A stretch of DNA of 64,000 bases. It comes from Epinephelus fuscoguttatus (Eukaryota; Chordata; Actinopteri; Perciformes; Serranidae). The notes below the pieces were generated by a model. That model saw only the letters and a list, made by a program, of their open reading frames with translations, did not search any database and had not been told where the DNA came from. The stretch covers positions 18,555,207-18,619,206 of the forward strand of contig NC_064769.1 of assembly GCF_011397635.1 (NCBI RefSeq), written 5' to 3'. This document shows positions 38,601 to 46,687 of this stretch, piece by piece. The stretch's first letter is position 1; each line of letters opens with the position of its first letter. The translations under genes and the position numbers were made by a program.

Positions 38601-39558
38601 TTTTCAAGGAAAAAAAACTCATATTCCAGCTTCTTAAATGTGAATATTTTCTGCTTTCTTCGCTCCTCTATGACAGTAAACTGAAAGTCTTTGGGTTGTG
38701 GACAAAACAAGACATTTAAGGACGGTATCTTGGCCCTTGTGAAACACTGATGCACATTTTTCACTATTTTCTGACTTTATAGACCAAACAACCAATCACC
38801 AAAGCAGAAATACATTTTCAGTTGCAGCCCTATTTTATCATAAGCGGCTCTAGTTAGAGCCATAAACTGTAGCTGTAAATTGTGGTGCTGGATTAAACCT
38901 TTCACTGTCTACACAGCTTTAAAAAACATTAATTACTTTGATGAGGAACATTTTGAATAACAGCATCTCCACTGAGAGCAACAAAATTATAACCATTGGG
39001 AACAGCTTTCATCCTGATCACACTCGGTCGTTTTTTGCAACGAGAGGCATTTTTGCTGTTTCTAGGCAACACATCATGTCTGACAGTCAGTTGTGTACCC
39101 CCAACAGCAGCTACATTCAGTCAGTCAAACACACCTTAACTCCATATGCCCACTAATGTTTGTTCGAGCTTGATGCTTATTGTTTATGTCATGATAAAAT
39201 CTCTGTGAGGTGGGATAGATTTGTGTCAGAAGTGCTCAGTGCAGGGGGGTCTTATTTAAAGGATAGGTTCATATGTATTCAAATCTGTCTTAAAACAATT
39301 ACTCACATGCCTTACTTGATTTGGCCAACTCAGACTGCTGAAGCCTCATATTAGCTTCAGCAAAGTGTCTAGTGTTTTACTTCAGCTTCGTTTACCAGTT
39401 TGTTATCCCTCTATTTCAGACGCCGATTCACTAACGTGTGTCTCGACAACATCTGTGGATACCTTGTGGAGCTGCAGTCTCTGAGCCCAAACTCGGCCCT
39501 TCAACAAACCATTGGCAACTTCAAGTCACTGCAGGCGAAACTGGAGAAACTCCACTGA
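23654..39558 (+). CDS. nup155: Nucleoporin Nup155, complete, 33 coding exons
   Basis: NUP155 is a scaffold of the nuclear pore inner ring, with an N-terminal beta-propeller and a C-terminal alpha-solenoid, placed at the nuclear envelope. The conceptual protein is 1,367 aa (human about 1,391). It starts [20 protein letters not shown], keeps [48 protein letters not shown] and [10 protein letters not shown], and ends [12 protein letters not shown]. Exons: 23654-23795, 24882-25019, 25165-25261, 25447-25517, 25796-25888, 27218-27481, 27571-27644, 27750-27841, 27946-28043, 28132-28299, 28423-28523, 28746-28916, 29025-29135, 29324-29418, 29511-29596, 30659-30800, 30967-31033, 31140-31255, 31770-31873, 32103-32236, 32431-32622, 33453-33591, 34906-35041, 35139-35292, 35381-35485, 36497-36651, 36835-36964, 37056-37169, 37287-37407, 37520-37630, 37986-38122, 38257-38363, 39420-39558. 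Lengths sum to 4,104, a multiple of three. The intron after 37407 starts with GC. This ATG opens a frame matching the known N-terminus. Confidence 0.97.
24420..24750. mobile_element. Interspersed repeat (SINE/LINE-tail type), copy 1
   Basis: It carries GCTGACATTGAGCGAGAGGT, AGGGCTGACACATGGAGACT, CACACCTACGGGCAC and CAGCATGTTTTTGGACTGTG. The same series of words recurs at 41520-41870. This is a widespread fish retroposon tail; exact family not assigned. Lies in nup155 intron 1. Confidence 0.65.
25562..25752. mobile_element. Fragment of a fish DNA repeat
   Basis: Starts CAGGGTTCCCACTGTCATGG and contains repeated AAAAGTCATGGAA words. The opposite end is not clear. In the nup155 intron 25518-25795. 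Confidence 0.4.
25916..26673. mobile_element. Inverted-repeat element with a Myb/SANT-like relic frame
   Basis: Ends are inverted: GTGGCTACGTTTACATGCAC on the left, and the reverse complement of the right end is GTCACTATGTTCACATGCAC. The words ATTCCAAAAATGTCAATATTC (left) and AGAATATTC-type words (right) also mirror. Near 26350-26454 a short + frame reads [20 protein letters not shown]...VCHWWKTS, which looks like the Myb/SANT-like protein of Harbinger-type elements (inference). In the nup155 intron 25889-27217. Confidence 0.6.
29760..30400 (-). mobile_element. Antisense LINE (L2/CR1-like) C-terminal fragment
   Basis: On the - strand, about 30235-29990 reads [11 protein letters not shown]...[17 protein letters not shown]...LKSRPSF...GPAAL, the pattern of the tail of fish LINE polymerases (family knowledge: YKxLHGLAPxYL...PYxPxRxLRSS). 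It carries stops and is broken. The region starts with TATATAGCACCTTC...TTACAAAGTGCTTTGACA. In the nup155 intron 29597-30658. Confidence 0.6.
32644..33182. mobile_element. Non-autonomous hAT-like element
   Basis: Ends CAGGGCTCAAACTAAC and AGCTGTCAAGCCCTG are inverted (CAGGGCT/AGCCCTG). The flanks ACATATG and ACATGG are similar. It fills most of the nup155 intron 32623-33452. Confidence 0.55.
33636..34844. mobile_element. TTAA-flanked non-autonomous DNA transposon, about 1.2 kb
   Basis: TTAA (33632-33635) precedes AGGAGCAATAAGCGAAAT; the other end, read in reverse complement, is AGGGGCAATAAGCGAAAT, followed by TTAA (34845-34848). TTAA duplications fit piggyBac or Kolobok-type transposases. 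The inside is GC-richer than the gene around it and holds many GCTAACGTTAGC-like words. No transposase frame. It nearly fills the nup155 intron 33592-34905. Confidence 0.8.
35486..36496 (+). other. nup155 intron, no named element
   Basis: 1.0 kb between exons ending DKLLE and starting VNSPYLEE. It has a (CA)n run at about 36168-36188 and nothing else I can name. Confidence 0.5.
38514..38831. mobile_element. hAT-like MITE (AGAGCTGCAACGATTAATC type)
   Basis: Begins GCAGAGCTGCAACGATTAATC without its mirror being exact; it ends TTTTCAGTTGCAGCCCTA, so the tips GAGCTGCAAC and GTTGCAGCCC are inverted. Inside are GATTAATCAG and AAACAAGACATTTAAGGACG, usual for this fish family. In the last nup155 intron. 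Confidence 0.7.
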
Positions 39559-40400
39559 CGTTCCTTATAATGAGGTTCTTCTCAGGACAAGGGACAGGTG
39601 ACCTCTGGATTGTGCACTGTAGGCCTTAATTAAACAGCTGATTTAAAAGTGTGATCAGCACACACAACATGATGTTTGTATTCCACAGTAGAGTTTGCTT
39701 CTTTTTCTCTTCAGTCTGATGTGTTACAGCTTAACAAGTGCTTGTTGTTGATGGACAGTGGGAGCACATGATGGTAAAGTCTTCTGATAAAGACGAGGGA
39801 GACAGAAGAGACAAGTTTTATAACTTATTTAATACATTTTGTTATAAGTCTAAACATGCTGGGATACAACTTTGGAAAGCAAGGCGCTGTTGGTTATTTG
39901 CATTGTGTGCAAGTAACTGTCAGAGGTCTAAAACGACAAAGATATTTGAGTTACCTGTGTTTATAAAAACATGAAATCACTGAAATTTACAGGCGAGTTT
40001 TCGTATATTGAAAATGCACTTACTGACAGTTGATTTGAGATATTTTCATATGAAAACCTGACTAAAGCTTTTTGATCACAGGAGAATTATTTTGATTGTT
40101 TGCCTCCAAACGAACAGTTCAGTGTTGGATGTTGTATTTATGTACATATCTTGGCCATAATGTCTCTTCTGCCAAAGGTCATGCACACACCTAAACAATT
40201 TTTTTTCATGTGTATTATTTACAGTGAGCAGTGGCTCATACATCTAACAGTGCTTTTGTGATTTGATTTTTTTTTTTTTTTTTTTGAATGTAGAACAAAT
40301 TTTTAACACGATACAGTTCACGTTGCTACACTGAAAACTTTGAGGAAAAAAATCATAAAACATTTTTATAAAGAAATAAAAGTTGTCATTGCTTTTGTGT
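39559..40400 (+). terminator. nup155: nup155 3' UTR with polyadenylation signal
   Basis: TGA stop at 39556-39558. AATAAA at 40375-40380 is the best cleavage signal. Another AATAAA-like word lies at about 40715. Confidence 0.6.
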
Positions 40401-41428
40401 ATGATGTTTTGAAAACACTATTCAAAACCTTTAAAACTGCCTTCTCAGGTACAGTAGTGTGTTCAGTTTTACAAATAATTAGCAGCAGGGGGGTGGATTA
40501 AATTGCTATGGGTTGATAATATGACACTGCAGAGGGAGCACAGTTATGGACATAATGTCTTCAATGTTTGTATACATAATTATCTTTAATTGAAAATAGC
40601 ACTCAGGGTTTCTTATAGTCGTCACCAACCGAGCAATAATTGCTCAAGGTTTTTTCCTCCAATTAGCTCTGCACTCTAGTGCACAATTACACTAAATTTG
40701 TTGCCTCGTGAAAAATAAAATAATTTTTACTTGATGCTGGGTTGATTTTTCTCTTAATGACTCAGAGTCAGTGCACTTACACAAGGGCCAATAAAGTATA
40801 TCATGCATAACATCTATGAGATAGGACTAATGATGCAATCAGTAAAGACACTCCCACTTCTTCCATCAAATCTAACTTAATCTAAATGTTTGTTATCTTT
40901 AGGCATCTTTGTGGACAACAGGTAACTAGAAGACATTTTAGGTTTGTGTTTGTAATCTGCAGTGTGAGCAGCAATATTATATTTTTACCTACTCCGCCAA
41001 CTTTTTGCATTTGTGCATTTTAGAAATAGAATATAATCAAGCTTTTCAAAATAAACTTGCAAGGCATTGCATTGTTAAAAAGTAAATGACTGGACAAATG
41101 ACAAACCAATAGAATTAAGGGTGACTACAGGCCCTCAAAAAGTCTTAAATTGTCTAAAATTTAGATTCGATGGGTCTTAAATATTTTAGGTCACATTACC
41201 ACGAAAATTTCTCCAGCCTGACAGACCCAATGACTGTTTACGATCATTAGACAGACCAATGAATTGGCAATAATAAATGACATGTATGACAGCGATGAGA
41301 TTTTGTTTTATTTTTACGTTAAATACATTAAACTTAAACTCACCCAATTGTTGACATTTTTTGTTACTGTTCATTTTGAACTGACATCAGTGTTTTTACT
41401 TGGAAAGAGTACTGACGTGTGTGTCTCT

Positions 41429-41463
<35 letters not shown>

Positions 41464-41520
41464 GTATATATATATATATGTGTATACACATATTCATATG
41501 ATGTGTGATGTAGTCCTGGC
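40401..41520. other. Intergenic nup155-ORA receptor, first part
   Basis: AT-rich. A piece near 41110-41220 (CAAAAAGTCTTAAATTGTC...GGGTCTTAAA) resembles the repeat at 7070-7528. Otherwise nothing recognised. Confidence 0.45.
41428..41490. repeat. (CA)n followed by (TA)n microsatellite
   Basis: About 14 CA units run directly into TATA/TATG units. Confidence 0.95.
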
Positions 41521-41870
41521 AAATGGAACAAAAATCCATCCATCTAATTTTTGGTAACCATTTATCCTATTCAGGGTCATGCGGTGCTCAAACTGATCCC
41601 AGCTGACATTGGGTAAGAGGTGGGGTCTAGCTCTAGATAGTTCGCAAAACTATCACAGGGCTGACACATGGAGACAGACAACCACTCACCCTTACTACAG
41701 GCAATTTAAAGTCACCAATTTAACCTATCTGTCTATCTAACCTACCTATGTCTCTGGACTGTGGGAAGAAGCTGGAGAACCTGGCAAAAACACGCTGACG
41801 TGGGGAGAACACGCAGACTCCACACAGAAGTTTGTAGCTGGAACCTTCTTGCTGTGAGGCGACAGTCTTC
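41520..41870. mobile_element. Interspersed repeat (SINE/LINE-tail type), copy 2
   Basis: Same series of words as 24420-24750: CAGCTGACATTGGGTAAGAG, CAGGGCTGACACATGGAGAC, GGACTGTGGGAAGAAGCTGG, GGGGAGAACACGCAGACTCC, CTTCTTGCTGTGAGGCGAC. Directional motif order is the same in both copies. Confidence 0.65.
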
Positions 41871-42225
41871 TCATAACCTTCAGCACAGTATTTAAAAGAT
41901 GATACTGATGACCTGAGATCATCGAGCAGGTCCATTAATTGTGTCACCTTAATCTTCTGATTATTTTCTCCATAAATCCCTGTTGTCTCTTCTATAAAAT
42001 GACAGAAAACCGTAAAAGAAAAACACCCATTAAAATCCTTAAGACCCAATGTGATGTCTGGCCAATAGTCCAAACCCCAAAATATTTCATTTATTATCAC
42101 ACAAGACAAAAAAATGCAGCAAATCTTCATACCTGAAAAAGTTTTAAATATTTGGTACTTGAGCTTGAGAATGACTTGAACTAAATAGTTGCTATATCTA
42201 TAGGTCAACTAATTGTTTCAGCTCA
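41871..42225. mobile_element. Decayed hAT-like repeat fragment
   Basis: It ends GGTCAACTAATTGTTTCAGCTC, which resembles the tips of the elements at 38514-38831 and 55374-55832. Includes ATTATTTTCTCCATAAATCC and AAAATGACAGAAAACCGTAA. One end only is recognisable. Confidence 0.4.
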
Positions 42226-42318
42226 AAAGTAGTACTAAAGACAAAAGCTGGCATTGTAATAATAAAAGAAAATAGTTCATAGTTCAGTTTCTTGTTCAAG
42301 TTATAATAGTAAGATACT

Positions 42319-42324
42319 TTTATT
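42319..42324 (-). terminator. Polyadenylation signal of the ORA receptor gene
   Basis: AATAAA on the - strand, 36 bases past the stop codon, implying a very short 3' UTR. Confidence 0.45.
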
Positions 42325-42360
42325 TATCAGAGGGCCAATTCTTACAGATTCGGATCATTT

Positions 42361-43476
42361 CTACCCTTTGCAGGAGCAAGAAAGCTTTTTCACTCCGTGC
42401 AGGAATATGTAGGGGATGATGCAGGTGTAGGAGGCTGCGATATAGCTGGCCACCTCCACCAAAATCGACGAGGTGTGGATGTTGTTGGTGATGCGCAGAA
42501 GCAGATGAGTCAGCCAGCAGACCAGGAACACGCTGGCTACAGCCACCACGCTCTTGGCTGCCCTCACCTGAGTGCTTGAGCTCGAGCTAGGCTTAGCTGG
42601 CATCTGGCTGGGCCTTGAAAGATTTGGTTGAGCTCCAGCTCTGCTTTCTGTGTTTGTTTCCCTGTTGAGGGGAGAGCTTTGACCTGACCGCCCTTCATTT
42701 GGACGGGAAGGAGAATGAATGTGGGTTAGGGATGCAGCATTTGAGGTGCCTGGAATAGAGACAGCACTGTCTGACGTGTCATCACGTCTGTTCTCAACAC
42801 TCTTGTTGTTGTCCTTAACCATCTCCTTGGTAGCGTCAGAGTTATGACCCTTAATGCGTCGCTGGTTTTGAAGCAGAGTGATGACAATCTGGACGCTGGC
42901 AAATACAATCCCTGCAACAGGGATTGCATTAGCCAAGGTTAAATAAAGGATCTCATAGGTTTGCCTTGCAATTGCATTGGGGAAAACATCTATACAGTCT
43001 TCTTCGCTGCCATTTCCGCTCTCCACTTTGACAAAGAAAAAGTGTGGGATGCTGAAGACCAAAGCCACCGACCAGCTCCCGGCCAGTAGACATCCCACCA
43101 AGCACAGGTTGTCCAGCTGCACCGGCGCTCCTCCGCGCTTCAGGGAGCCGACGAGCTTCTGGTGCCAGAAAGTGCTGATGAAAAAGGTCGTGTAGATGCT
43201 GCTAGTTTCAGAAAGGTCAGCACAAAAACGAAACACGCCACAGAAGGTTTCCCCCAGGAACCAACGCCCAGCGAAATCTGCCATGGTGTCGGGCAGGTCC
43301 ACTAGGTAGTTGGTGATGAGGTTGGAGACGGCTAGGTTGATGAAAAGGATCTCGTTGGTGCGGATGCCAGATTTCTTCCCAGGCAGGGAGCGTATAGCCA
43401 GCCAGTTGTTTCCCAGGATCCCTGCCAGAAACATGAGTGCTCTGATGATGGATTCAATCAGCTCTTCCACATCCAT
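42361..43476 (-). CDS. Olfactory receptor class A-like (ORA / V1R-like) GPCR, single exon
   Basis: A 371-aa seven-helix receptor with an uninterrupted frame. A short N-terminus (about 11 aa) leads into TM1 (about 12-30, containing GN at 22-23). TM2 follows (43-62: LFINLAVSNLITNYLV), then Cys79 at the start of TM3 and TM3 (80-105). TM4 is at 121-142, with Cys161 in extracellular loop 2 and an NGS glycosylation site at 155-157. TM5 is at 173-200, TM6 at 307-328, TM7 at 336-360, and a Cys-rich end (LSCSCKG) could be palmitoylated. ICL3 (about 205-303) is long and Ser/Asn-rich. Lack of DRY and the FISTFWHQKLVGSLKRGGAP stretch fit the teleost ora (V1R-related) family, expressed in olfactory neurons. 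It is intronless and unpaired, so ora5 or ora6 seems likelier than the paired ora1/2 or ora3/4, but I cannot assign the paralogue. The ATG at 43474-43476 gives the usual short tail. Confidence 0.85.
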   Translation of the reverse strand: MDVEELIESIIRALMFLAGILGNNWLAIRSLPGKKSGIRTNEILFINLAVSNLITNYLVDLPDTMADFAGRWFLGETFCGVFRFCADLSETSSIYTTFFISTFWHQKLVGSLKRGGAPVQLDNLCLVGCLLAGSWSVALVFSIPHFFFVKVESGNGSEEDCIDVFPNAIARQTYEILYLTLANAIPVAGIVFASVQIVITLLQNQRRIKGHNSDATKEMVKDNNKSVENRRDDTSDSAVSIPGTSNAASLTHIHSPSRPNEGRSGQSSPLNRETNTESRAGAQPNLSRPSQMPAKPSSSSSTQVRAAKSVVAVASVFLVCWLTHLLLRITNNIHTSSILVEVASYIAASYTCIIPYIFLHGVKKLSCSCKG

Positions 43477-43540
43477 CGTTCTGTAAGATCAGGTGACAGC
43501 TTCACTTGATCTTCACTATACAGTCGACTGGTCTGCGAAG

Positions 43541-43550
43541 CTTATAATGA
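43541..43550 (-). promoter_or_regulatory. Possible TATA box of the ORA receptor gene
   Basis: TTATAAG on the - strand, about 70 bases upstream of the ATG. Position is plausible for a compact promoter with a short 5' UTR; single-motif evidence only. Confidence 0.25.
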
Positions 43551-43828
43551 GGCATGCTTTTTCATCGGACATTTATAGAGGCGGGTGAGAAGCCAGACCC
43601 AATCACGCTGTAGAGTTTAAACGCCTCAGCATTTAGTTTTCCCTCGTGGAGCCTTCATCATGAGTCCCACTGAGATGGAGGTGTATCTTTTTCATGGCAG
43701 GCTCTCCCATGGAGCTTCCCCTGACTAAAAATAGACAGAGCAGCACAGACAGCAGAATCTGAATGTCCATTGAGCGACTGTGGAAGTCCCCGAAGAGCCA
43801 CATGCTGAAGCTCTGAGTCCTCTCATAC

Positions 43829-44650
43829 AGTGGGGGACATAAGTAAACTTTTCTTCAACCATATTTCCAATGCCAGCTTCGAGATGCTTCCTGTACGAAG
43901 AAACGAATCTCTCACAGTGATCAGATGAGATTTGGCCCGTTCTTCCACACACATTCTTTAAATCTGGAAGATTTCGGTGGCACGCTGGTGAATCTTGTTC
44001 CTTACCCAAATTTTTTTAGGCCTTCAACAGTGATAAATTAAATTGAATAGTTAAAATTTTAAAGGTTGCCTACCCCTGCTCTATGGGTTTATGCCTTGAT
44101 ATTGACATAGCTATTCCAATAGCTTTACTGTCTTTATCTGAAACCAGTTGACTGTCTTCTTTGCAGTATGCGTTAGATTGTTGTCCTGCAGGAAGATCCA
44201 CCCGTGTCTCGTATTTTTCATCCTGGTGGACAGCAAATCCCATGGATTTGAGTGTTTTAAAGGTGTTCATGTGATTATTTTGGGTCAGTGTTGCAGTTTT
44301 GTTAGCCCCATAGGGCCGCCTAAGGGTGGGGCGTGACACATATGCAGATCCATTTCACCTCTAAACATGGCATGTCGTATCCTTGCAGAAAAGCTCATTT
44401 GAAGTTTGCTACACAACATTTGGAGAAGCTTGGAGGTTATTGGGAGGATGTATTGTGGTTAGATAAGACAAAAATCAATATTTTTGGAAGGTAGGAAGCA
44501 TCTTGAAGCTGGCATTGCCAACAAAAGATTCACCACCAAGTATTAAAATAGGTATCAGTGTGTGTTCAATATTTTTATCCTGTGTGTTTCAAATTTATAC
44601 CTCATAATTTATGGACTAACATGTTACAGCTTCTTTATCTTTATTGAGTT
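43829..44650 (+). mobile_element. Tc1/mariner-type transposon relic
   Basis: Starts near CAGTGGGGGACATAAGTA, like tips of fish Tc1 elements. A transposase piece is readable on + at 44384-44494. The sequence between is rearranged, with an antisense frame at 44070-44339 that I cannot place. No right tip is clear. Confidence 0.55.
44384..44494 (+). pseudogene. Tc1-type transposase fragment (broken)
   Basis: The + frame reads AHLKFATQHLEKLGGYW, then EDVLWLDKTKINIFGR and a stop. This matches the block around an Asp of the DDE catalytic triad in Tc1 transposases, usually written WSDETK-NLFG; here the Ser-Asp-Glu is Leu-Asp-Lys. Upstream and downstream parts of the enzyme are missing, so it is not functional. 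Confidence 0.75.
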
Positions 44651-45389
44651 GATACAAATATCTTTAATGAAAACGTATTTCCTCTGCTTTAAATTACAAA
44701 CAAAATGTAACTTCAGGTAATAAAGACACACAAACTTGGTCTCTGCACTGTTGGATCACCTAAAGGAGAATGACACCTATTTTATCATTTCAGCATTGTT
44801 ATTCCTTTGCAGATGCAGATGCAGTTCACTTTATGCTTCTTTGCAACATTTGAGGAAACAGACTCAGTGGACTTCCTGCGTGCAGATTGGGCCTTCATTT
44901 CATTTTAGAAAATTAACTTATCCTCACACAGCTGCACAAAGTGAGCACCTCGTTATTTCCCCATGCAGCAGCAGTTGATTTTACACCCCAATGGTGACAC
45001 AAATTTGTAATTTTCTCTCCGATTTAATCTTTAGAAATGAACAAACACTGACTAAACTGTACCAAGCTGTCTGGATGCAATGTCTGAAATCTGTGGCATT
45101 ACTACTTTTCTCACTTTCTCTTTCCTCACTAAAAATACAGTGTTAACCAAGAGCATTATTAGTGGTTAATAAGTCATTTCATAATGCTTTATAAAGGTTG
45201 GTAACCCATAGATGAACACCAGCCAGAGTGAGTTTCCACAACCTTGCATGCCAAATGTAATATACATAAACCACTAATAAAGCCAGTAGTTAAACCTTTA
45301 TTAAGGAGGGTTGTACCTGATCTTTAACACCAGTTTGTGGAGACTTGGGGATAAAAATATCAGTTTATAAAATAGATGGTCTGATACTG

Positions 45390-45407
45390 CAAAAAAAAAA
45401 AAAAAAA
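45390..45407. repeat. Poly-A tract
   Basis: A run of about 17 A bases between the Tc1 relic and the composite repeat. Confidence 0.8.
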
Positions 45408-45469
45408 TTGATCTGATTATTTTTTGATTTCTGAATTTTGCATGTTATTAACAGTGGCGATAGCAGTAG

Positions 45470-46280
45470 GCTATTCAGAGTTTTTACTTCAGCAAAAGTA
45501 CAAATACCTTGAAATACTTACAAGTTAATGCCCTGCATTCAAAAACTGCTAAGTTAAAGTACAAAAGTATTAGCATCAAAAAATACTTAAGGCACCAAAA
45601 GTTAAAGTACTCGATATACAGAATGACCTATTTCACAATAATATATATTACTGGATAATAATTAAGAAGAAGAAGATGTACTTTATTAATCCCTGAGGGT
45701 AAATTCGTTTTTTTCGATCGGTTGTCATACACACACAGACCTGAAATACACACACATGCACAAACAGGACCTATACGTGCATGAAATGAAGGATGTTAGA
45801 GTGAGGGGACTGCCCATGGATGAGGGTTCAGTGCCATGCTCAAGAGTACCTTGACAGTGCCCAAGAGGTGAGGTGGCACCTCTGTAGCTACCAGCCCACA
45901 CTCCATATTTGATCTGGAAGGGGACATGAGCCAGTGACCCTCTGGTTCCCAACCCAGGGCCCAGTAGCTCTATATGATGCACACATGATGCATTCATGTA
46001 ATCATCACTTTAATGTTGCAGCTCATAAAGATGGAGCTCATTTTAATGACTTTATATGCTGCTATAGATTACACTGAATACATTATAATTAATTAGGTGA
46101 TTTGTATTTTGTAAATCTGCAAAGTAATGAGGAACTAAAGCTGTTACATAAATGCAGAGGAGTTAAAAGTTCAGCATTTTTTTCTGAGATGTAGAGGAGT
46201 AGAAGTATAACGTAGCACGAAATTGTACTCAAGTACAGTACTTGAGTAAATTTACTTAGTTACATTCCTCCACTTTCATA
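45470..46280. mobile_element. Composite repeat: MITE split by a LINE-tail insertion
   Basis: The outer parts (CAAAAGTACAAATACCTTGA..., TTAAAGTACAAAAGTATTAGC on the left; TGTACTCAAGTACAGTACTTGAGTAAATTTACTTAGTTAC on the right, given here in two pieces' worth of words) belong to a common fish repeat rich in AAGTAC. Between about 45662 and 45980 sits another repeat (GAAGAAGATGTACTTTATTAATCC..., CACTCCATATTTGATCTGG...) typical of LINE tails. Boundaries approximate. Confidence 0.5.
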
Positions 46281-46439
46281 ATAACTTGCTCATATGGACA
46301 ACAGTGGAGCTGGCTGACGACTGCAGTTCTTTAAAAAGAGAAATAAGCTGCAGGCAGGACACAGTGGGGGGTCTCTGTGTAGTGTAGTAGTGCTGCACGT
46401 GATCCATGAGTCAAAGCTCCACCTTTAGGATAAACCAGA

Positions 46440-46687
46440 GGCGGCATCTGTGCGCCGCTGCCTGCCTGCCGGGACAGACACACAGACAGGACGGGATGCG
46501 GGACTGAGCAGTGCCGCTACGGGGCTCTGGCTTTTTTATTTTTCGACTATGATTTTCGTCTCCGGGCGCTCTGAGATTGATGAAGGGTTTTTGTCAGACA
46601 CAGATCCCCAAACAATCAGGTACTTGCACGGTGCGTTTGCTGTCGGTTCGGTTAGTATGAGACTCTGATGAGTGCGGAGAGGACAGG
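46440..46687 (+). promoter_or_regulatory. zdhhc8: zdhhc8 5' UTR / promoter-proximal region
   Basis: GC- and CpG-richer than its surroundings, directly upstream of the zdhhc8 ATG. Several upstream ATGs occur (46496, 46549, 46579, 46656). The transcription start is not visible. Confidence 0.4.

Noticed and set aside
41720..42208. 162-codon antisense frame between nup155 and the ORA receptor
   Set aside because: It runs across two repeat fragments and matches no protein I know.
44070..44339. 89-codon antisense frame in the Tc1 relic region
   Set aside because: No recognisable domain, flanked by repeat sequence; more likely chance.
46450..46668. 72-codon frame upstream of zdhhc8
   Set aside because: Lies in the presumed 5' UTR, shows no known domain and stops before the real start at 46688; an upstream frame at most.
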